DNA of 64,000 nt from Dipylidium caninum (lineage: Eukaryota; Platyhelminthes; Cestoda; Cyclophyllidea; Dipylidiidae), in assembly GCA_017562135.1 (NCBI GenBank), contig QEYB01001427.1, positions 601,991-665,990 of the forward strand, in the 5' to 3' direction. Both the position numbers and the translations under genes were made by a program. Under the pieces are notes generated by a model that saw only the letters and a list, made by a program, of their open reading frames with translations, had not been told where the DNA came from and did not search any database. Shown here in pieces: positions 34,504-47,613 of the stretch (its first letter is position 1; each line of letters begins with the position of its first letter).

Positions 34504-36265
34504 TTATATATGATTTTTAGAACAAGAACGACTAGCATAGACAGTTGTATCAAAAGGTGGCTTTGAGAGTAAGTTCTTCATTTCAGCCTCAATTCTTTCA
34601 AAATACCACTGCTCCAAATCCGTATAAGCTTCTGGCTCGAAGTCAGTTTGAAATTTGGTAGCAAAGAGGTGAGGAGCTGTACGCAACATCGGCAATTGCG
34701 CGTTACCCAGAACACACAAGTAGCGATGGAATTTGGTATCACATTTGACGCCATAGTCGCCCCAAATAGCGAATTTGGCTAAGAAGCCAAGATTCGCTTC
34801 GGCGGCTGGAAGAGGAGCCGTGAGGCAGGCGCCTGGTAACCTTAGGTGAGAATTGTAGGCAAGAACAGGGAAGAAAAACTCCTCCGGGCTGACGACAGCT
34901 TCGTGTTGGAGAAGAAGGTCTCTAATTGGGGCCACGGCCTGGCCTAATATTGCTTCTTGCAGGAAGTCGCGACGGTAGACACCGTAAATGGTGCCCTTGT
35001 ACCACGTAGCCTAAAGGCAAAGAGGGAGCCTCGAGACTCAAATTATTCCATTTAACCTTTTCAAATCTATTTCCAGACATCTCCTTAAACCTTCAATTTC
35101 ACTTTGGTTTTAAAAAAAGCTGGTCATGAGAAGCGGTTATTTGTCTAAATATTGACTCATCGCCTCTGAGGCATGGAGATTCAGACTGGAGTCGGATGCG
35201 CTTACATTAATTTGTATCACTATTAATTACGAGTGCTCTATGAGAAAGGGAACTGGCAAAAGAGCCACAACAGCCCAGAAGTTGCCAAACAGAGCCCCTC
35301 CCCCCAAGTTTATGGCAAATGACCTCCAAGAACTATCCGCTGACTCGAAGCTACGACTGAATAAAGGAGGTTCAGTGAGTTTGGACAGAAGAAAATGACT
35401 CCAGTGGAGTAGAAATACTGCCATGTAGGTGTCTTGTGTGCTTTGCTCAGTAGTAATTTTCAGCCCATCCTCACTTCGAAAGAAGTCATTATCGATGCAA
35501 CTTTTCACCGATGAAATAATGTATTTCACACAACGCTTTAATCATGTATATAGTGAAGAAACATACTTGCAAGGGCAGCTTCTTGCCTTTGGTCCTCGAC
35601 TTAAATCGATCCACCGCAAAGGATTCAACGAGGTTAGATCCATTGAGAGCCTTCAAGATGGCTACCATTTCAAGATTTGTTCTCAACGGAAAATCCTGGT
35701 CTGCTGTGTTAATCAGGTAAATCCATTTCCGGCTATGAAGCAATGCCTGTTTGGCGCAGGTCAGCTGACTTTGCAAAAGACTTTCACCACCCCTCGCCAT
35801 GGCGACTCGGGATTCTTTGGGGACTAACTCAATGTTTCCGCCAAAACACGTAATTAGACCTCGTAATGCCATCTCTAGTTCCGGGTCCGCCATTCTATCG
35901 ATGTGGATGCAGTAATAGTTGTTAACGCGATATATCATTCGAAGTAGTCGGGAAAAGGGCCTCACATCGGAATGGACGGTCACTGTAAACGCGATGTCTA
36001 TATCTCCATCCTGATTCGGTTTGTAGGTGAATCGTCGTCGGAAGAGTTGACAGTTCCTGTGGTCAGGTGAGTTGATGATTGAGAAAAAGGCAAGAGCCGT
36101 GCCTGGATCATAATCACCAACGTCGAGAGCCCCCAGAACCGTTTGTTTGAGGTCTATTTCTTCTGTTTTTGCGCGTCGCGCAAAGTAATACCACAGCCAA
36201 ATCAACGTCAATCCAATAATCACCAGAATGGTCAGAGGGGAACGAAATCGACGAGGGGAAAACAT
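34504..36265 (-). CDS. GT14 core-2/I-branching beta-1,6-GlcNAc transferase, 2 exons
   Basis: Type II Golgi membrane enzyme of the GCNT/xylosyltransferase family (GT14), which adds GlcNAc branches to mucin-type O-glycans from UDP-GlcNAc. Exons: 36265-35567 and 35010-34504, 401 aa, phase 0. Short cytosolic tail, membrane span at about 11-28 (LTILVIIGLTLIWLWYYF), stem, then catalytic blocks: VHSDVRPFSRLLRMIYRVNN, YYCIHID, and YLINTADQDFPLRTNLEMV (183-201), which parallels the YLINLCGxDFPIKTNLEIV block of GCNT enzymes. Exon 2 holds WYKGTIYGVYRRDF and the C-terminal APHLFATKF signature. Donor specificity within GT14 cannot be told from sequence. A related exon lies at 42672-43181 and a damaged copy at 59413-61143. 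Confidence 0.88.
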
Positions 36266-39200
36266 TTCTAGGCACTTTTCCGTTTGACACTTGACGTTCT
36301 ACAAAGAGTAAACGTTTTATCTGGAGCGGCGGGATACTCCGTGCTTGTACAAAAGACCGCATTCACATATCGCAGGAAATCTTAAATTAGCATTTACCCT
36401 TTTGAATGCATAAATCACACAACAGAAGCAACCAAACAACGAAGTGCACAGGTGTTTTAAATCGCTTTAGGGCAGAAGCTCCACGACGCAGAATCATTTT
36501 CCAGATGGTTGCACGAAAAAATGCTGCTGTTGTGAGAAGAAAGTGGCGCGTAACCTCGTTTAATTAAATAATCACCCCAATGTGTTTCGTGATGCCCCTT
36601 AACACACAAATCGACGTGTACATTAACATACATGGAGAAAACAGAGAGAGAATTACGTTTGTGGTCTCGACCGGTGTAAATAAATTACAACATCGAGGTG
36701 CTTACCGAGCCGAAAGGCTACTCACTGGAGAATGAGAGCAGGTGTGACAGAATTGCCTGCATGAGGCTCTGCAATTATAAAGGCGTGGTTTCGTTGGTAC
36801 CCAAGTGCTTTCGCAATGCTATTGGCACAGGGGTGGGTAATTGACACTGTTTGCGATTTTGTGTCGCGGTGAGATCAAGCCTTTAAAGGCGAACTCCAAC
36901 AGCACCAACTCAAATTCGATGGGCTAAAGATGGTTGAGGAGGAACTTAGATGCAGATTTACGGAATCAGATTCTGCTCTACCCCACTCATAATGCGCTCC
37001 ATATGAGGAATATTCCCTCATTCGACTTTAAACAACTCGAATTTTCATTCACCTACTTTGAGAGGGAGGTTGTTCAGGGAGCGCAGTGTGTTAGAGATTA
37101 CTTCTAGGCAATAGAATGAAGCGTGGTGTGCGCTCCTGTCATCTCTAGGAGGAGTGAATATGCCGAAGTGAACTAAGAGCGAACCTCATTTGTGTTGAGA
37201 GGCATTCCACTACCGTTCGGAATCTGTCGCCAAATACTTTTGGCCCCGAAGTGATCGTAATATCACAACAACAACATACTTTACCACAAATTTGAGATTC
37301 TTCGTGATTGGCGACCAGATCACGGCAAGGATAAAAATAAGATAAGGAGCATTATCTTGTAATTTAGGACCCCAAAGAGCGCGCGTTTCATGAGCAAATT
37401 TTCTTGCACAGGCATGAATATTCCAAAATAGATTAGCCTTAGTGATTAAAAGGCACATTTAGAGATGTTTGGGACAACTGGTCGGCCGATAAACTAGCTT
37501 CCATAAATTTAGCTAACGACAATAGTTAATATCCTCTACGCAAGCTTATATTTGATCCTCTTCTCCCAATACTAAGAATACTTGAGTCCAGGTCCTCGTT
37601 TTGATCTTAAATTCTTTATTTCCCTGTCAGGAAATCAAATAGGGGAAGACGACGTGAGATTTGTTAGAAAATATAAGGTTTGCTTCTGGAAGCACTCGGC
37701 ACCGCCTTCTGGTCGACTTTCGAGGCAACAGGCCTGGAAAAGACAGAGATCTCCTTCAGCCATGCACAGTAATGTCCAATGCACAATCTCTTTAGTGGAG
37801 GGCTATTCCAACTAACCTCAATGTTCATCAACACTTCACGTTCAGCATCATCGACGCAGGCAATATCCCAGTTTGCACACGCAGAACGATTTTGACGAAT
37901 ATTTTAAGTAAAGTGGAAAATAAACAATATTGAATTTTTCTTGAGTAATCACAAGTTGTCAATTCGCAGAAAGTATTATCTGATTTGATCCAAATAAAAT
38001 GAATTCATGCCTCCAAATATGCCGTTAAGCGTAAATTTCAGAAGACACCATAGAATTTCTTGAGGTTAATCAGAGCGAACTGACAAGACTTACGAGTTTT
38101 TCTCATGAAGAAGAGAACAGAGCACAGTGATTTTCTGCTTACCACTAAAAATTTCAATTTGAAAGTATTCACATAAAAAACCCGGAAGCATGTCCGAGTA
38201 AAGTTAGCACGACCCTTTGGTATAATTCAAACTTCCTCTCGTTCATATTTATTTCATTTTTGTTTGTAAATAGGTGCGAGACTACACCAAGGGTAAATTC
38301 AGTGTCGGCATTTATTGATGGAGGCAATAGTTACTGTCTGCGTCAGTGAGCGGCTTCAATTTCGTATGGCACGGAAACCGGCTTATTCGGTCGCAACGTA
38401 CAGACCATAAGCCGGGAAGGGTAACGGATAGGAGAAATGTGATTTAAGAGGTACCATTCACCGGAAGTATGGGAAAGCGGTGTTAGTTTTCTTACGAGTT
38501 GGGTTTTAGCAAGAGGTGACCAATTGATGGGCGACGTGGAATTTACTCTACTCTTAAGCACCAAATTCCGCTAGATTTAAATAAACTGCTGAGGGTTATT
38601 TGCGCTATTTGCGCTGCATTGAGGTAGTGGGTATTGTCATCCTCTGCCTGGACTTTATGTTGCGCATTCCAAGGATCTATAAAGGTTCCACAAAACCGGA
38701 GCTGTATGCGTACCCAGTGGGGCCGGCTGCGTAAATATAGGATTTACTAGACTAGCGAGATTTACTGTGAACTTTGAACGATAAGGCTCCTCACCTGCAC
38801 CTTACCAAGTCACTCATTTGCTCATAAAAAGATCGGCTCATAAGAGAAATTGTTGATGCACAGCACCGCGTTTGAGTGTGCGTATGCGAACATCTCGTAG
38901 ACTTCACTTGTGATTGTCTCTTTGAAAAGCAATGATTCCAGAAGCCTCGTTACTTAAGAGGGTCCACAACAAAGGCTTACCTTAATCGCTCTAATAACAT
39001 TGCAATGAAATCCATATCAAAATATTATTTGACAAGCATGACTTTAAAGTCGATAGTGAACGCACAAACATAATTTAACAAAGAGATGTTGGACACCAAG
39101 TAATGCGAAAAGGTAAAGAAATTTATATTGATGTGTTATACCTTTGTGACCTGCATGTGCATCTTTCACTTATGAGGTCATGAATTAAAATAATCAGACG

Positions 39201-42200
39201 AATGATGAACAAATGCCGTCTAAAAGTTGAACACCTTGTAAGGGAAATGGTGCCTGATAGAGCGGACTGAGGTTCATCTTGTAAAATATGGACGTTAATG
39301 CTTGTGCAATATTACAAGAAAGGTGACAGTAGTATCTGCAACTAAGAGGCACACGCTTAGCACCTTTCCCCCAGCTAAAAGGTGGCTTTTAACTGTAGAA
39401 TTGAATTACGATGAAATGAAAGCAAGCGAAAATGATCAATCAATGAATTTAGCGGTAAAAGGCGGAAGCAATCCAGACAATGGTTGTGCACGTGATCTGC
39501 AAGTGGATTTAACTCTAACTTATGGTTTTCGATGATTGACAACTAGCTTCCTTTTATCGCTGCGACAACTCTTGAAAAGACCTTGATGCTATAATTAAGC
39601 TCGGCCTCCACTAATTATTAGTGCCATACGTACGCCGGGAGGGTTTTGCAATCAAGAGGTGTGAGCACCGAGGTGCTGCTGTCATTCAATATAAAACTTT
39701 CCTTTTAGTAGCCATTCGGATTTAAAATTTTATTAAGTACTTATTCTAATCTAAGGAAATGGTTACATTTTCCACACTGATTGGTTTAAACAGAGGAGTC
39801 ACCACTGATTACCATGACCGGCGCCTATCAAAACACGGCTGGTAAACATTACATGACTTAAGGTAGGAGGAAGTGCGCAAGGTAAAGAGGAACCCGTGAC
39901 TTCCAGGAGGCTTAGGTGATGGTTGTAAGTGTAGAGTTAAGATGAAGATGAACTTAATGTCGCGTTCATTTGTGTTAGGCTTACAGTCTACTTAAACAAT
40001 ATGAGTGACTCGTTTAACCGACATTATTTGACTTCAGTAGCCACAGTTGGCAGACCGGTTCTCGGACCACTTCTATCGGTTCCGCCCTTTTCAAGACGAC
40101 ATAACCAATCAGTTTCTATAACCTTTCGATCTATTTAGTGGACAATTGCCACATAAAGCCAAAATGACAACTTTCATCTCGATATCGTCCACTTATAAAA
40201 AGCGAACAACTCATCGCCTTCATCGATGGTTGGGCAGATTAGCCGCTGTCACCGCAGTAGGTACGGTCATTCGGTGGTTTGCATGGCTGACAGCTTAACG
40301 GATGCCAATTGATGGTGTGTGGCCCTGGGATATCGACGCCAATTTTGAGGCGTGGATGTCTAAATGTTGAGACGCACAAGAGTAAATAAAAAGCGATAAT
40401 TTTTAAGCCCTTTGCTTACACACAGTCCATCTATCATTGCCAACCTTTAGACCTGAATGTCGCCTAACATTTGATGTTACCACTGTTTATTTCAGGGTGA
40501 ATCAAACTTTTCAGGAACGAAGAGTGAGTGGAGAAATGAAAAGATGGATAATACCGAATGAGTTTAATGAGCTATCATGAGCAAGAAATCACTTCCATCT
40601 GTGCTGGAAGTTGTCTTCAACAGTCCATTACTAGTGCGAAACATACAAAGTAAAATCTAAAATAATACGATCAGACTCAATCTACAAGAGTGGTCTCAGC
40701 GGAGGTTGGACACGGTAATTCCCTCACAGTGCACTCTTTCATACATCGTTCCCCATATAAGTAGGAAATTGCTTACTCTCCAGCTGAGGTATTCGCTTTC
40801 CACCCTTAACCATACCATGTACGTCATCATGAACATCAGTGTCGATGAGGAGAGGTGTATTTTAAATGAAGTCTTATAATACACCACGTTTGTTATCTCC
40901 TTCATGTTACAAATCTGCCCCTATTATTGAGTTAGAAGGGTTGAAGCAGAGGACACTTGCAGTTGATTACAAGCGGACTACACAGGAAGTTACACAAATG
41001 CTCTCCCAGACCCGACCAAACTTGATGTAGAGAAGTTCTGTCCACTATGTGAACTTTTCGTTTCCCTTTTTGAGATGTTGTGGACTGGAGGTCATTATAA
41101 GCGATATTTACTGAATTGGTAGCAATCAGGTCATTACAGGAGGGTATATTAAAATTTTCCGGCAAACTGCGAGACGGAGGCAGTAATTGGGTAGTCGCAT
41201 TCGTTAGGTCCATTGTTAGCTAAAAGCACCATTTCCTAAACGGCTAGATTTCATCCACATACCAACCGTGAGAAGGGAGAGGTTATGACCATAGCTGCGA
41301 GGCCACAATCTGTGTCCACAGAACCGTGGAAGAAGTGTGCACCTGCTGATGGGGGAGAGGCCGAGCCCAAAGTGACAGGTAGACCGGAAATCCACGCAAC
41401 CTACGCATGTTTGTGGACATGCCACAGGGATGATTCTCTGTTAGGGCATGAGGGTGCATCTAAGAAAGCAAATGACAGCCCACATTCAACGTTTGCAGCC
41501 GAGAAAATGTCTTCTTCCCCATGAGGATGGGGATAGAAAGAGTGGAGGGTCGAAAACACCCCCAGCAATTTTTCCAATCGCCGGATTTAAAACCACCTAT
41601 TTGCGTGCCATCCTAATACGGTAACATCTGCACAACAAGATGCATTTGCACTTAATGTTCCCCTAATTATTCTCCTTGACATAATTCCAATTTTAAGGAG
41701 CATTGAGGTCCGTCTGATGAAGGATTTCGGTTGTTCCTTCATTCCTGATGTTAAGTGCTCCACGCAAAAGAGACGTAATTGTATAAGAGTCCGAAGGGAT
41801 AACAGGTGATGACTAAATGAAGGAGCCTTCAGGAGAGTCAGAAAATCCTCTCAAGTTTAACATGTAGACGTGTGATATAAACTAAATCATGCATCACGAT
41901 TTCATCCAACATAACACAGTATTCCTCGGGTCCACTAAATGAGGGTTGGTATATAAACTTTGGTGAAAGGCCTCCACTTACCTGCCTGATCAGAGACCTT
42001 TACTTCTGACAACTCAGCGTTATTTAGTAATGCATCAACACTCCGCAGAAGAGGATATTAAACTGAAAACCATTAAACGGGTTTCGAATATAAGTAGAAA
42101 GGAAAGAGTACTTGAAATAATTCCAGAGACATTGAAAAAAATTGTGCCAATAAACCCGCGCGAATATCAAACACCTTTGTAACAAATGTATAATTTCAAA

Positions 42201-42564
42201 ATGAAAAGCGAATTAATTTCCGACAGAAAATAAATATTGTTGACGCATTTTTTCAGGTATAACAATATAAACGACGAGAGATTTAATGAAAGGTCGGTCG
42301 GTGAAATATCGGATAGAATTAAGTAACACTTCCCCACGAGGCCACCACAGATGATTCAGAGAAGCACGCGGCAGAAGCACTGTCTGTTGAATGGAGAGCA
42401 GAGCAGACTCTGATTGAAGAAGAAGCTCTATTCCCCGAGGACACCTTTCAATGCCTCCTCAGAACACGAACTAAGTTGTGTAAGATGGGAAAGTGTGTCG
42501 ACCAAACGAGTCGGTGGTGCGGTAGAGTGAGGTCGACTGGACGCATTATGCTGGTAGAGGATAC
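36266..42564. other. Long non-coding stretch
   Basis: 36266-39030 belongs to duplication unit 1, and its conservation in unit 2 is no higher than elsewhere in the unit. 39031-42564 holds only short ORFs without motifs. I looked for a first GT14 exon on the plus strand ahead of 42672 and did not find one. Confidence 0.5.
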
Positions 42565-42604
42565 GATGCGACGCGACGCGACGCGATGCGGTGCGGTGCG
42601 ATGC
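42565..42604. repeat. GC-rich pentamer microsatellite
   Basis: About eight imperfect copies of a 5-bp unit (GCGAC / GCGAT / GCGGT) about 70 bp upstream of the GT14 exon. Confidence 0.8.
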
Positions 42605-42671
42605 AGCGCATAGGGATGCGTGGTAGGTCGCTAACACAAAAGACAAATCCGTTTTGCTCATCATGCTGCAG

Positions 42672-43181
42672 ATGTCTTGGTACAAGGGCACCGTGTATGG
42701 AGCATTCCGAAGGGACTTTTTGCAAGCGGCAGTATTGGGACCGACCCTGGCTCCGATTCGTGAACTTCTTCTTCAGCACAGAATGTTTAATCACCCTGAC
42801 GAGCTATTCTTCTCCTCTCTGGCCTACAACCCCCAACTCAAACTCCCTGGAGCCTGTGTCGTGGCGCCGCTGCCACGGTCCGAGGTGAACCTCGGCTTCC
42901 CCACCAAATATGTGGTGTGGCGCGACTACGGCATGTCCTGTCCCACCAAATACGTGCGCTCCGTCTGCATCCTCGGTACGCCACATTTGTCGCATCTGCG
43001 CAGTGCACCACACCTCTTCGCCAACAAATTCCATGCCGACTACCACCCGGAAGCCTATGACCAAATGGAGAGATGGTACTTCGAAAAGTTGACCAAGGAA
43101 GTAGAGGCGGGCACTTACGCAAGTGACGCTTTCGACACCGCCTTCTATGCCAATCGCTCGTGTTCTCGCCTGCACATGTAA
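42672..43181 (+). CDS. GT14 enzyme, terminal exon only
   Basis: An open 510-nt exon (169 aa plus stop) that begins right after a CTGCAG acceptor, in phase 0, exactly as exon 2 of the gene at 34504-36265. It aligns end to end with that exon: SWYKGTVYGAFRRDFLQAAV, then LAPIRELLLQH, HPDELFFSSLAYNPQLKLPG, SAPHLFANKFHADY and the C-terminal FYANRSCSRLHM. It is GC-richer than its relative, and the changes look like selected codon differences rather than decay. The catalytic first half is not recognisable upstream in the window. It is either part of a gene with a distant first exon or an orphan exon left by a partial duplication. Confidence 0.7.
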   Translation: MSWYKGTVYGAFRRDFLQAAVLGPTLAPIRELLLQHRMFNHPDELFFSSLAYNPQLKLPGACVVAPLPRSEVNLGFPTKYVVWRDYGMSCPTKYVRSVCILGTPHLSHLRSAPHLFANKFHADYHPEAYDQMERWYFEKLTKEVEAGTYASDAFDTAFYANRSCSRLHM

Positions 43182-43396
43182 ATATTAGCCAAATGCTCCG
43201 TCGTTTTTCTTCTTCTTCTTCTCCCAACTTCGTGGAGGGCAGTGAATGGGGAGTAAATGGGGCTCGGAAGAAAGCGAAGTAGGAGGGTTGCAGAGGGCAC
43301 TCGCAGCATCACCAGTGCCTGCCATCCGCGCGATGTCAGTGTGTGCTGCAATGTGGCTTTAGTTCAGGCACTCGCACTGGCCTCCATTAGACCGCC

Positions 43397-43430
43397 TCCA
43401 CTTCCACTTCCACTTCCACTTCCAATTCCA
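43397..43430. repeat. Hexamer microsatellite (CTTCCA)n
   Basis: Five to six copies of CTTCCA, the last one altered to ATTCCA, 216 bp after the GT14 exon. Confidence 0.85.
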
Positions 43431-44546
43431 TTCATTTTCTTTGCCAGCCTCCCTTCGAGAGGCGTCTGTGCCTCTGCATGCGGTGGAAGTCTCTCCAAGA
43501 GTCAGTCTAGCAAACGCACACCCCTCACCCACAGGGCGGTACTGGCACACGTAGCGTGAACAGTCCTTTCTACCAAGTTTACTTGAGCTACTTGGCATGG
43601 CGTTGGGAACGGGTTGGTGAGGCTGATCCCCAGTCCACTTGGTTGCAAGTGACGCTTCAGTGCTGCACACTGGTCGTCTGATCACCACTGCTGGAAACTC
43701 CTTCATCTATGAGGAATGTTGTGAGATGTTACTGGGACAATGACCGTTAGCATGTGTCCTCTATAAATACGTCTTCAAAATAACCTTTCTTGGCTTCTAT
43801 TTACGTGCCAGGCCGCTACCTCGCTGTTTGGCCGCCACTCTCAGTTGGATGATGTCACGAGGCAACTTCCCCATTCCCAATTGAGCTCGCCAGGTTCCCC
43901 TCCACTGAACGCCGCCTGCCGAGGCGACCTTCGTTCGGGCTCGTAATCAAATGATTCTCCCCTCTCCCACGTTTCCTGCAGCCAATTTACAACTGTAAGG
44001 CGAATTTTTCTCCGTAACCGATTCTTCCTCAGGAAGTCTCGCCTTATCCGTGAAGTATTTCTCAAGTTGCCGACCTCTTCGTTGTGGTCCAATTAAAGTC
44101 TTCTGTTTCACTCATCCGTGTGTGCCCGTCTCATGGCATTTGCGTCTGTCTGCTATAGCTGAAGACTGAAAAGCTTAAACAGGGAGCGCTCTCACCGTGT
44201 TGTGGTTTACTTGTAGAAAGTATGCACTTTTCATTACAGCGAGTGGAGGCAGAACAACTGCTTCGAACCTGATGCATTCACGCAGCACCCTTCTAACAGC
44301 GGTTGACACAGGGAGCCACAATCACAACACGATTTCTTCCCGCCTTTCATCATGGGACTGAGTACTAACTCCAGTCCGTTGCAACGACTAATGAGAAGGT
44401 CAGGCTTGGCTTCAGCACCAACCCCGGTGGTGAATGAATCGACGATGATCCATTCATTTGCCCCGAAGTGGTTCTTTCAGTGTCACTTTGCCACTCCTGT
44501 GGTAAACTGGCCTGCTCAGACCTGTCGAGAATTTGTTCGGTGTGCA

Positions 44547-44579
44547 TTCACGTAGGCTTCACGTAGGCTTCACGTAGGC
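44547..44579. repeat. 11-bp tandem repeat, three copies
   Basis: Three perfect copies of TTCACGTAGGC in a row. Confidence 0.9.
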
Positions 44580-46587
44580 CTCGTACTCACGATAAACTGG
44601 TTCCCCTCAAAATTACCTTAGTGCTCTCTCACTACCCGCAAAATCTGCTGCTCTCTCCTTGAACAAACTGCCCTCTTGTTGTGCATTTGAGCCAACGTCA
44701 TGACAGCCGACTGTGACCTTCGCGCACGTCGTCACAACTGCGAAAAGCACCATTTCGCAGGATTACTCGCACGCGTCCTCTTGGCCCCACTCAATCTCGT
44801 CGAGGGTGCAAGAAGCGAAAATGAGTGCGAATCAAGGAGTGGGACACTGAACTACGGACAGATTGAGGAGATGCTCGGGTTTGTCACTTCCGGGCTGAGA
44901 TGCTGTCGGGTTTGTGAGCGCTGCGCCGAGTTCTGCTCAGTATTGAAGGAGGCGGTGACAAATGCACCCATCAAGCTCACTCCGCTTTGTTCATTTCGCA
45001 TCCCCAGACACTTCCGACCGTAGCAGGATGGAGGACGACTCTTTGACCATCAGGTAACCAGAGCACGACTTTGAAGGGGATGAACACTTGGCGGTCTCTG
45101 GTCCCTCAATTGGCCGCTTTTACGACGGCGTTTAGGTGTTATTTGTGCAATGAAATACTCCTCCCTCCCCCGCCGGTCCAGAGGCCCATTCGCCGCCTGC
45201 GACAAAGGCAAAACCACTGCACGTGGTTCTTTGGTTAGTCAGCAACAAGGCGACCTTGACCCGTGGCGGAATACGGATAGTCAGTCATTCAGAAACTAAA
45301 GCTAACCACTCTCCCCCTCAAGAGTCCCTCAAGCGTGCTGGGAAAATCGAGCCAAAACAGGGATACCGACATGTAGACAAACACGAACAACCAGTACGTC
45401 TAATTAGTGGTCAGAACTAGGTCGCCTTCGCCTTGATGCCTTTACCTAATCGTACTTGCCTGTTTTTGATTTTTGACTTGGTCAAACTCATTCATTTTCA
45501 ATGTCCCAATAGTCACGTAAGTCCTCCACCTACCCACGCTTTTTAGCGTCATGTATGCACTCGTGTCGAAGCCGAAGTGAGTCTGCGAGTAGACAGGCTC
45601 CGCGGTTGATAGCAACTCCAGAGCAATTCTGCCACCACTGCCTTGTCGATTGCTCAGCCGTCTGCCGGTCTCAGGCCCAAACTGCCACACGCAGCCACTC
45701 CAACCTAGCTCACTCGGTTGGGCATTTATGTAGAGTAGTGTTGGTTGAAGTGGAGGGGCCTAACACCTCTCCCGTCCGCCGAGTATGAGGGAGCAGGCGT
45801 TGTAAGGGAGCCTCCTCGTCAGTGAAGGAGTTGGGGGTGTGTTTTAGAAGATAAACCAGCTCGATGTATGTGTCATACCTGCAGAGTGGGGCGTGAGGAG
45901 AGGAGAGTGATGGGCGAGATATCATTCGGTGGTAACTACTCGGGAGTCCGCTCATTTGCTTCATTCACATGCAGCTTAACTCACACTGGTGGGAGTCCTG
46001 ACGCGGCGTTGGCAAGCGTTCCGTGACCATGTGGCCGTAACTGAGGCAAGAAGAACCATTTACTCAGTATGCATTGAGCTAGCGATAAGGTGGGGTATTG
46101 CACGCATGCTTTGGTCGTAGAGACGCGCGTATCCGGCGCAAAGTCACGGACTTGCAGGCGCGAAACTCCAGGACCTGGCGCTGTGTAGGCATTAAAGTCC
46201 TTCAAACCGGGTTGTACCTCGCCCTCGGTATTGACGGTGTTTACCTTGTCCCATTGCCAGGTGTCGCGGCAAAATCAGCCGAAAACTCGACAAAGTGGCA
46301 AATCAAAGAGGAGGTGTCATGCGAGGGTATAGAGGACTTAGAGAATCGACTCAACAGGCAGGTCGGATGAATGGGAAGGACTCAGTAGACACGCACGCCC
46401 ACATAACCCAGACACCGCGGGTGATGACGAAGTCACTTAGCCTGTGCTGCGATGGCACGCAAAGGTCGACGCTGTCGTCTCGAGGTTTCACAATTTCATT
46501 AAAAGGAAGTCCTCGACATTTGTGCCATGCCTGAACAGAGATTGTAGTACTGAACTGGTAGAAATAGGCCTCTTATCATAAAACCAT

Positions 46588-47613
46588 ACCCGCAGGCACG
46601 ATGTAACGCCGAGGGTAGGAGCAGAATCGTAAGCTCCAACTTGAAATATCACGGCGTGAAAACCTCCGTCGTATGTGAGCATTTGGCACTTCATTCTTCG
46701 GTGTCCTCGCAGGTTCGCACGATCGAGAGGAGACGATGACTCGGGTGGAGGATGCGATGCTGTCACAGATAGGACTGGGTATCTGGCATATCATATCCAG
46801 TGTCGCGTGAGTTATTCAAGGACGAACTTGTGAGCAGCCTAACTGGGCTGCAGTTGCCCTCCCTTAATCAGAATGATAGTCAACCAGGGAAATGGGTCCT
46901 GCACTTGTGAAAGTAGAGGATGAAAGGCAATGTGGGCACTTGTATCGGGGAACGTTGCGGCTCATTCTTCAGCAGAATGGTTATGGGAAGAACAAATGAA
47001 TGCCAGTACTGTTCTACTACCAAGTAATCGTCTCCTTTTTACCTCTGGGTAGATTATCACTTGTTTCGCAAATTGGTGAGGTAACAAAAACTGTACAGAT
47101 CATGGGGTATATTAAGTCTTACGATTTCTCTCTGCGTGAGCAGTCGAAATCGCATAAACACCCCATGAGAATGAATAAAAGGCACTGACTGTCTGTCTGT
47201 CTGTCGTGTCCAAGCAAAAAGCAACAATGCTGTCAGAGCATTAAAGGGAGAGTGGCTGAATTGGTAGTTAACAGTCTGTGAAGTGAAGTAGAACCGTGAC
47301 GCATTGCGTAAGCCCATACGACGACCAATCGCCTGAACAATCAGAGCCGGTCATGTGCCGTAAGGGTGACGATTAGTGAGGAGTCAAAATGCTTCTCAGT
47401 CAATACAATCAACAGGTACACGCGCCACAAGACCGAGTGATCAAGTGGGAATGGTGATCGGACCCCGTCTTGAGGCTATCAAAATTGGACTACGGGAACT
47501 CCGCAACGCCTGAATACAAGTATCTGAGATACACTGTAGAAGAGAGTCGACTATAGTTAGCTGGCGAGTGTTGGCTCGTGGTCAGATTGTCAATCTAATG
47601 ACACATCTCAGTT
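46588..47613 (+). repeat. Dispersed repeat, copy R1
   Basis: About 1.03 kb that matches the reverse complement of 53843-54855 along its length, with many substitutions and small indels, so the copies are old. Part of it looks once-coding on the plus strand: a segment near 46910-47026 reads ERCGSFFSRMV and TNECQ..TTK-stop, against ERCSSFFSKIV and TNECH..TTK-stop in the other copy. Frames are broken between segments. A (CTGT)n microsatellite sits at 47189-47205. No transposase, reverse transcriptase or terminal repeats are visible. It may be a non-autonomous element or a duplicated gene remnant. Confidence 0.75.
47189..47205. repeat. (CTGT)n microsatellite
   Basis: Four CTGT units inside repeat R1. 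Copy R2 has a shorter imperfect version. Confidence 0.75.

Larger units (their letters stand above)
30715..39030 (+). repeat. Direct duplication, unit 1 (PC2 to past GT14)
   Basis: This stretch is repeated in the same orientation at 54855-64000. The left edge falls inside the last PC2 exon, at about residue 463. Homology is still running where the window ends, so the true right edge is unknown. Unit 1 has intact reading frames. Confidence 0.9.
43182..46587. other. GC-richer region with uncertain ORFs
   Basis: Several ORFs look partly protein-like but have no recognisable family: 44700-45023 plus (ATG start, Cys-rich segment CRVCERCAEFC), 45442-45690 minus and 43841-44092 minus. None has linked splice sites, a promoter or a signal peptide that would let me call a gene. 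Confidence 0.4.

Noticed and set aside
35011..35566. Minus-strand ORF of 100 codons at 35227-35529, between the two GT14 exons
   Set aside because: Lies wholly in the intron; the exon-exon frame and family alignment skip it.
42804..43227. Long minus-strand ORFs over the GT14 exon
   Set aside because: Antisense shadows of a GC-rich conserved exon on the plus strand.
43841..44092. A charged minus-strand ORF (RKNRLRRKIRL)
   Set aside because: Non-ATG start, no splice context, no family; could not be supported as an exon.
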